Shown here piece after piece: positions 5,720 to 6,871 of a DNA stretch of 6,871 nt. Position numbers and translations under genes: made by a program. The DNA comes from Acidobacteriota bacterium (GTDB taxonomy: Bacteria > Acidobacteriota > Terriglobia > Acidoferrales > UBA7541). Position 1 is the first letter of the stretch, and every line of letters starts with the position of its first letter. The notes beneath the pieces are model-generated. The model saw nothing but the letters and a program-made list of their open reading frames with translations, ran no database searches and was not told the DNA's origin. Where the stretch lies: positions 1 to 6,871 of the forward strand of contig JAFAZL010000560.1 in NCBI GenBank assembly GCA_019239815.1, written 5' to 3'.

Positions 5720-6077
5720 GTGTGTAGTCGCCCCTTATCCCGCGGCGTTCAGAGGTCGGGTCTGGGGCTTTCAACCTCCGCCCGCGCATTAGATATCCGA
5801 CGCTCCGACAGAACAATCCATGTATTCGTGTAGCGGAGCAGGCGCCAAGCCTTATTTTCCATCCTGCGCGTAAGACGAAGAGCGAAGGTATAACAGTCCA
5901 CTCCGTAGAGAAACGCAAAAGCAAGGCGAACAAAATTCAGTTTCGCCGCTGTCAAAATACAGGGAAAAAGGTATGTATCTGGCTCGGAGTGTGCTAAATG
6001 ATTACGCAGCAGGGTCCCCAGGTCGCTTTATCGAACCCATCGAGAGGAAGCGGAGCATCATCCGGCTAAATTGATTA
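5720..6077. other. divergent intergenic region between DUF3309 and the NarL-type regulator
   Basis: This 358-base stretch separates two divergently read genes and must hold their promoters. Minus-strand open frames cross it (for example 5955-5749, starting at TTG), but they lack a ribosome site and recognisable motifs, so I do not call a gene. An exact TTGACA lies on the minus strand at 5955-5950 without a convincing -10 at 16-18 bases. A sigma-54-like GG-N10-GC lies on the plus strand at 5981-5994. No tRNA, repeat array or strong hairpin was seen. Confidence 0.6.
5980..5995 (+). promoter_or_regulatory. possible sigma-54-type promoter of the NarL-type regulator
   Basis: The sequence TGGCTCGGAGTGTGCT keeps the GG and GC dinucleotides with exactly 10 bases between them. 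It resembles TGGCACR-N4-TTGCW with two mismatches (A to T in the -24 box, first T to G in the -12 box). It would place transcription start near 6006, giving a leader of about 70 bases before ATG 6078. No activator gene is in the window, so this is a weak call. Confidence 0.2.
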
Positions 6078-6731
6078 ATGGCTCTTCGAATCGTAGTTGC
6101 GGACGATCACGACATAATTCGACGCGGTTTGAAGCAGTTGCTCACCGCGCATGCAGGTTGGGAAGTTGTAGCTGAGGCGAAGACAGGTCGCGAGGCGGTA
6201 ACGGTAGCGGAACAACTTCGGCCGGATATCGTGGTGATGGACATCAGCATGCCCGACCTGAATGGTCTCGAGGCGGCGCGCCGCATCAAGAAAAGTCTTC
6301 CCCGAACTGAAATTCTGATTCTGACGCTTCACTTTTCCGACCAGTTGGTGCGAGAGATTGTCGAAGCCGGCGTTCGCGCCTACATCATGAAGTCCGATGC
6401 GGACAAAGATCTGGTGTCTGCCGTCGAAGCGCTGTCAAATCATCGCTCCTTTTTCACCGCACGTGCCGCCGACATGTTGTTGGACGGATTCAGCCGTCCG
6501 CACGCGGCGCCTGATCCGCAAGCTTTGCTGCGCAGTCGCCTCACCTCGCGCGAAAGAGAAATCGTGCAATTGCTCGCGGAAGGCAAGAGCAGCAAGGAAG
6601 TAGCGGTTGCATTGGGCATCAGCGTGAAAACCGCTGAAACCCATCGAGCGAACATTATGCGCAAGCTCGAGCTACATTCGGTGAGCGAGTTGGTCCGATA
6701 CGCAGTGCGGAACCAAATCATCGAAGCGTGA
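6078..6731 (+). CDS. NarL/FixJ-family response regulator (LuxR-type HTH)
   Basis: A 217-residue cytoplasmic regulator. The receiver (about 1-120) has D9/D10, phosphoacceptor D55 in 'IVVMDISMPDLNG', T83 and K105. A linker follows, then a LuxR/GerE helix-turn-helix (about 153-212): 'LTSREREIVQLLAEGKSSKEVA' and 'LGISVKTAETHRANIMRKL'. Length and all receiver residues are normal, so it should be phosphorylation-competent. ATG 6078 is the first possible start because an in-frame TGA lies at 6072-6074. No Shine-Dalgarno sits at normal distance (the nearest purine-rich GAGAGGAAG is about 30 bases up), so initiation may be weak or unconventional. No kinase adjoins it in the window, making it an orphan here. 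The sequence resembles a response-regulator type I associate with multi-copy paralogues in Acidobacteria, where kinase partners are often elsewhere. Target genes are unknown. Confidence 0.96.
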   Translation: MALRIVVADDHDIIRRGLKQLLTAHAGWEVVAEAKTGREAVTVAEQLRPDIVVMDISMPDLNGLEAARRIKKSLPRTEILILTLHFSDQLVREIVEAGVRAYIMKSDADKDLVSAVEALSNHRSFFTARAADMLLDGFSRPHAAPDPQALLRSRLTSREREIVQLLAEGKSSKEVAVALGISVKTAETHRANIMRKLELHSVSELVRYAVRNQIIEA

Positions 6732-6767
6732 TCCGACTTTCAGGTTCAGCAGAAATCTGGGACTCAT

Positions 6768-6794
6768 CGGGCGTGCCGAAAGGTTGCACGCCCG
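6768..6794 (+). terminator. perfect 9-pair hairpin after the NarL-type regulator
   Basis: CGGGCGTGC (6768-6776) pairs perfectly with GCACGCCCG (6786-6794) around the 9-base loop CGAAAGGTT. It begins 36 bases after the stop codon. The following bases (CGGGTAGCGC) contain no T-run, so this is not a classical intrinsic terminator. It could be a U-tract-independent or rho-assisted end, or an RNA-stabilising element. Confidence 0.5.
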
Positions 6795-6860
6795 CGGGTA
6801 GCGCATCGCCGGCATCAGGTCCCTTCTCGCCGGATCGGAATTGAAGGGAGTTAGGGAACT

Positions 6861-6871
6861 ATGCCTCGGGT
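6861..6871 (+). CDS. possible start of a further gene, cut by the window edge
   Basis: ATG at 6861 is preceded by AGGGA at 6853-6857 (3-base spacer) and GAAGGGAG a little further up (6843-6850). Only three codons plus one partial codon (Met-Pro-Arg-Val or similar) are visible, so no product can be proposed. It may be chance. Confidence 0.25.

Noticed and set aside
5749..5955. 68-codon minus-strand frame in the divergent region (and an overlapping 125-codon frame to 5556)
   Set aside because: The start is TTG with no ribosome site, codon use is not biased like the neighbours and no motif is visible. The longer frame runs through the DUF3309 gene out of frame.
5950..5955. Exact TTGACA hexamer on the minus strand upstream of DUF3309
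   Set aside because: At 15-18 bases downstream the best hexamers (such as TGTTCG) do not resemble a -10 box, so a sigma-70 promoter was not called.
6440..6721. Minus-strand frames opposite the NarL-type regulator
   Set aside because: The plus strand encodes an intact receiver and LuxR-type HTH. The antisense frames show no motifs.

Overview
The window is a moderately GC-rich piece of a bacterial chromosome. Genes have G/C-biased third codon positions and Gram-negative-style regulators. Protein flavour suggests a soil acidobacterium (Terriglobia-like): the 'MALRIVVADDHDIIRRGLKQ' type of response regulator, a DUF3309 mini-protein, a paired AI-2E exporter and acyl desaturase, and a GGGTGCCCCACCC-type hairpin. 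That assignment is inference from family flavour, not from a search. No rRNA, tRNA, CRISPR array, insertion sequence or phage gene was seen.

Layout. Bases 1-932 (+ strand) hold the C-terminal end of a SnoaL-like/DUF4440 protein, then a small secreted protein of unknown function. From 957 to 5719 everything reads on the minus strand. In transcription order this gives a 50-residue DUF3309 membrane peptide (5719-5567), an AI-2E-family membrane protein (5404-4217), an acyl-CoA/fatty-acid desaturase (4044-3103) closed by a strong intrinsic terminator, a two-component pair (histidine kinase 2975-2070 overlapping OmpR-type regulator 2073-1303), and a 72-residue orphan small protein (1175-957). A 358-base gene-poor divergent region follows, then a + strand NarL/FixJ-type response regulator (6078-6731). 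A hairpin and possibly the first codons of another gene lie at the right edge.

How the genes may work together. The minus-strand block is dominated by membrane functions: a desaturase that adjusts lipid fluidity, two membrane proteins, and a kinase whose input region is just two transmembrane helices with about five residues between them. Such a kinase most plausibly senses the membrane itself or a membrane partner. A tandem TGTAAT-N5-TGTAAT repeat with 11-base phasing lies 71-87 bases upstream of the desaturase start. That geometry is the usual one for OmpR/PhoB-type regulators, and one is encoded just past the desaturase. A membrane-sensing circuit controlling the desaturase is therefore a testable hypothesis, parallel to but not homologous with Bacillus DesK-DesR. 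I did not find a clear new defence, mobile or biosynthetic system. The strongest new-to-annotation items are the two small proteins, the tandem repeat and the strand-specific hairpins.
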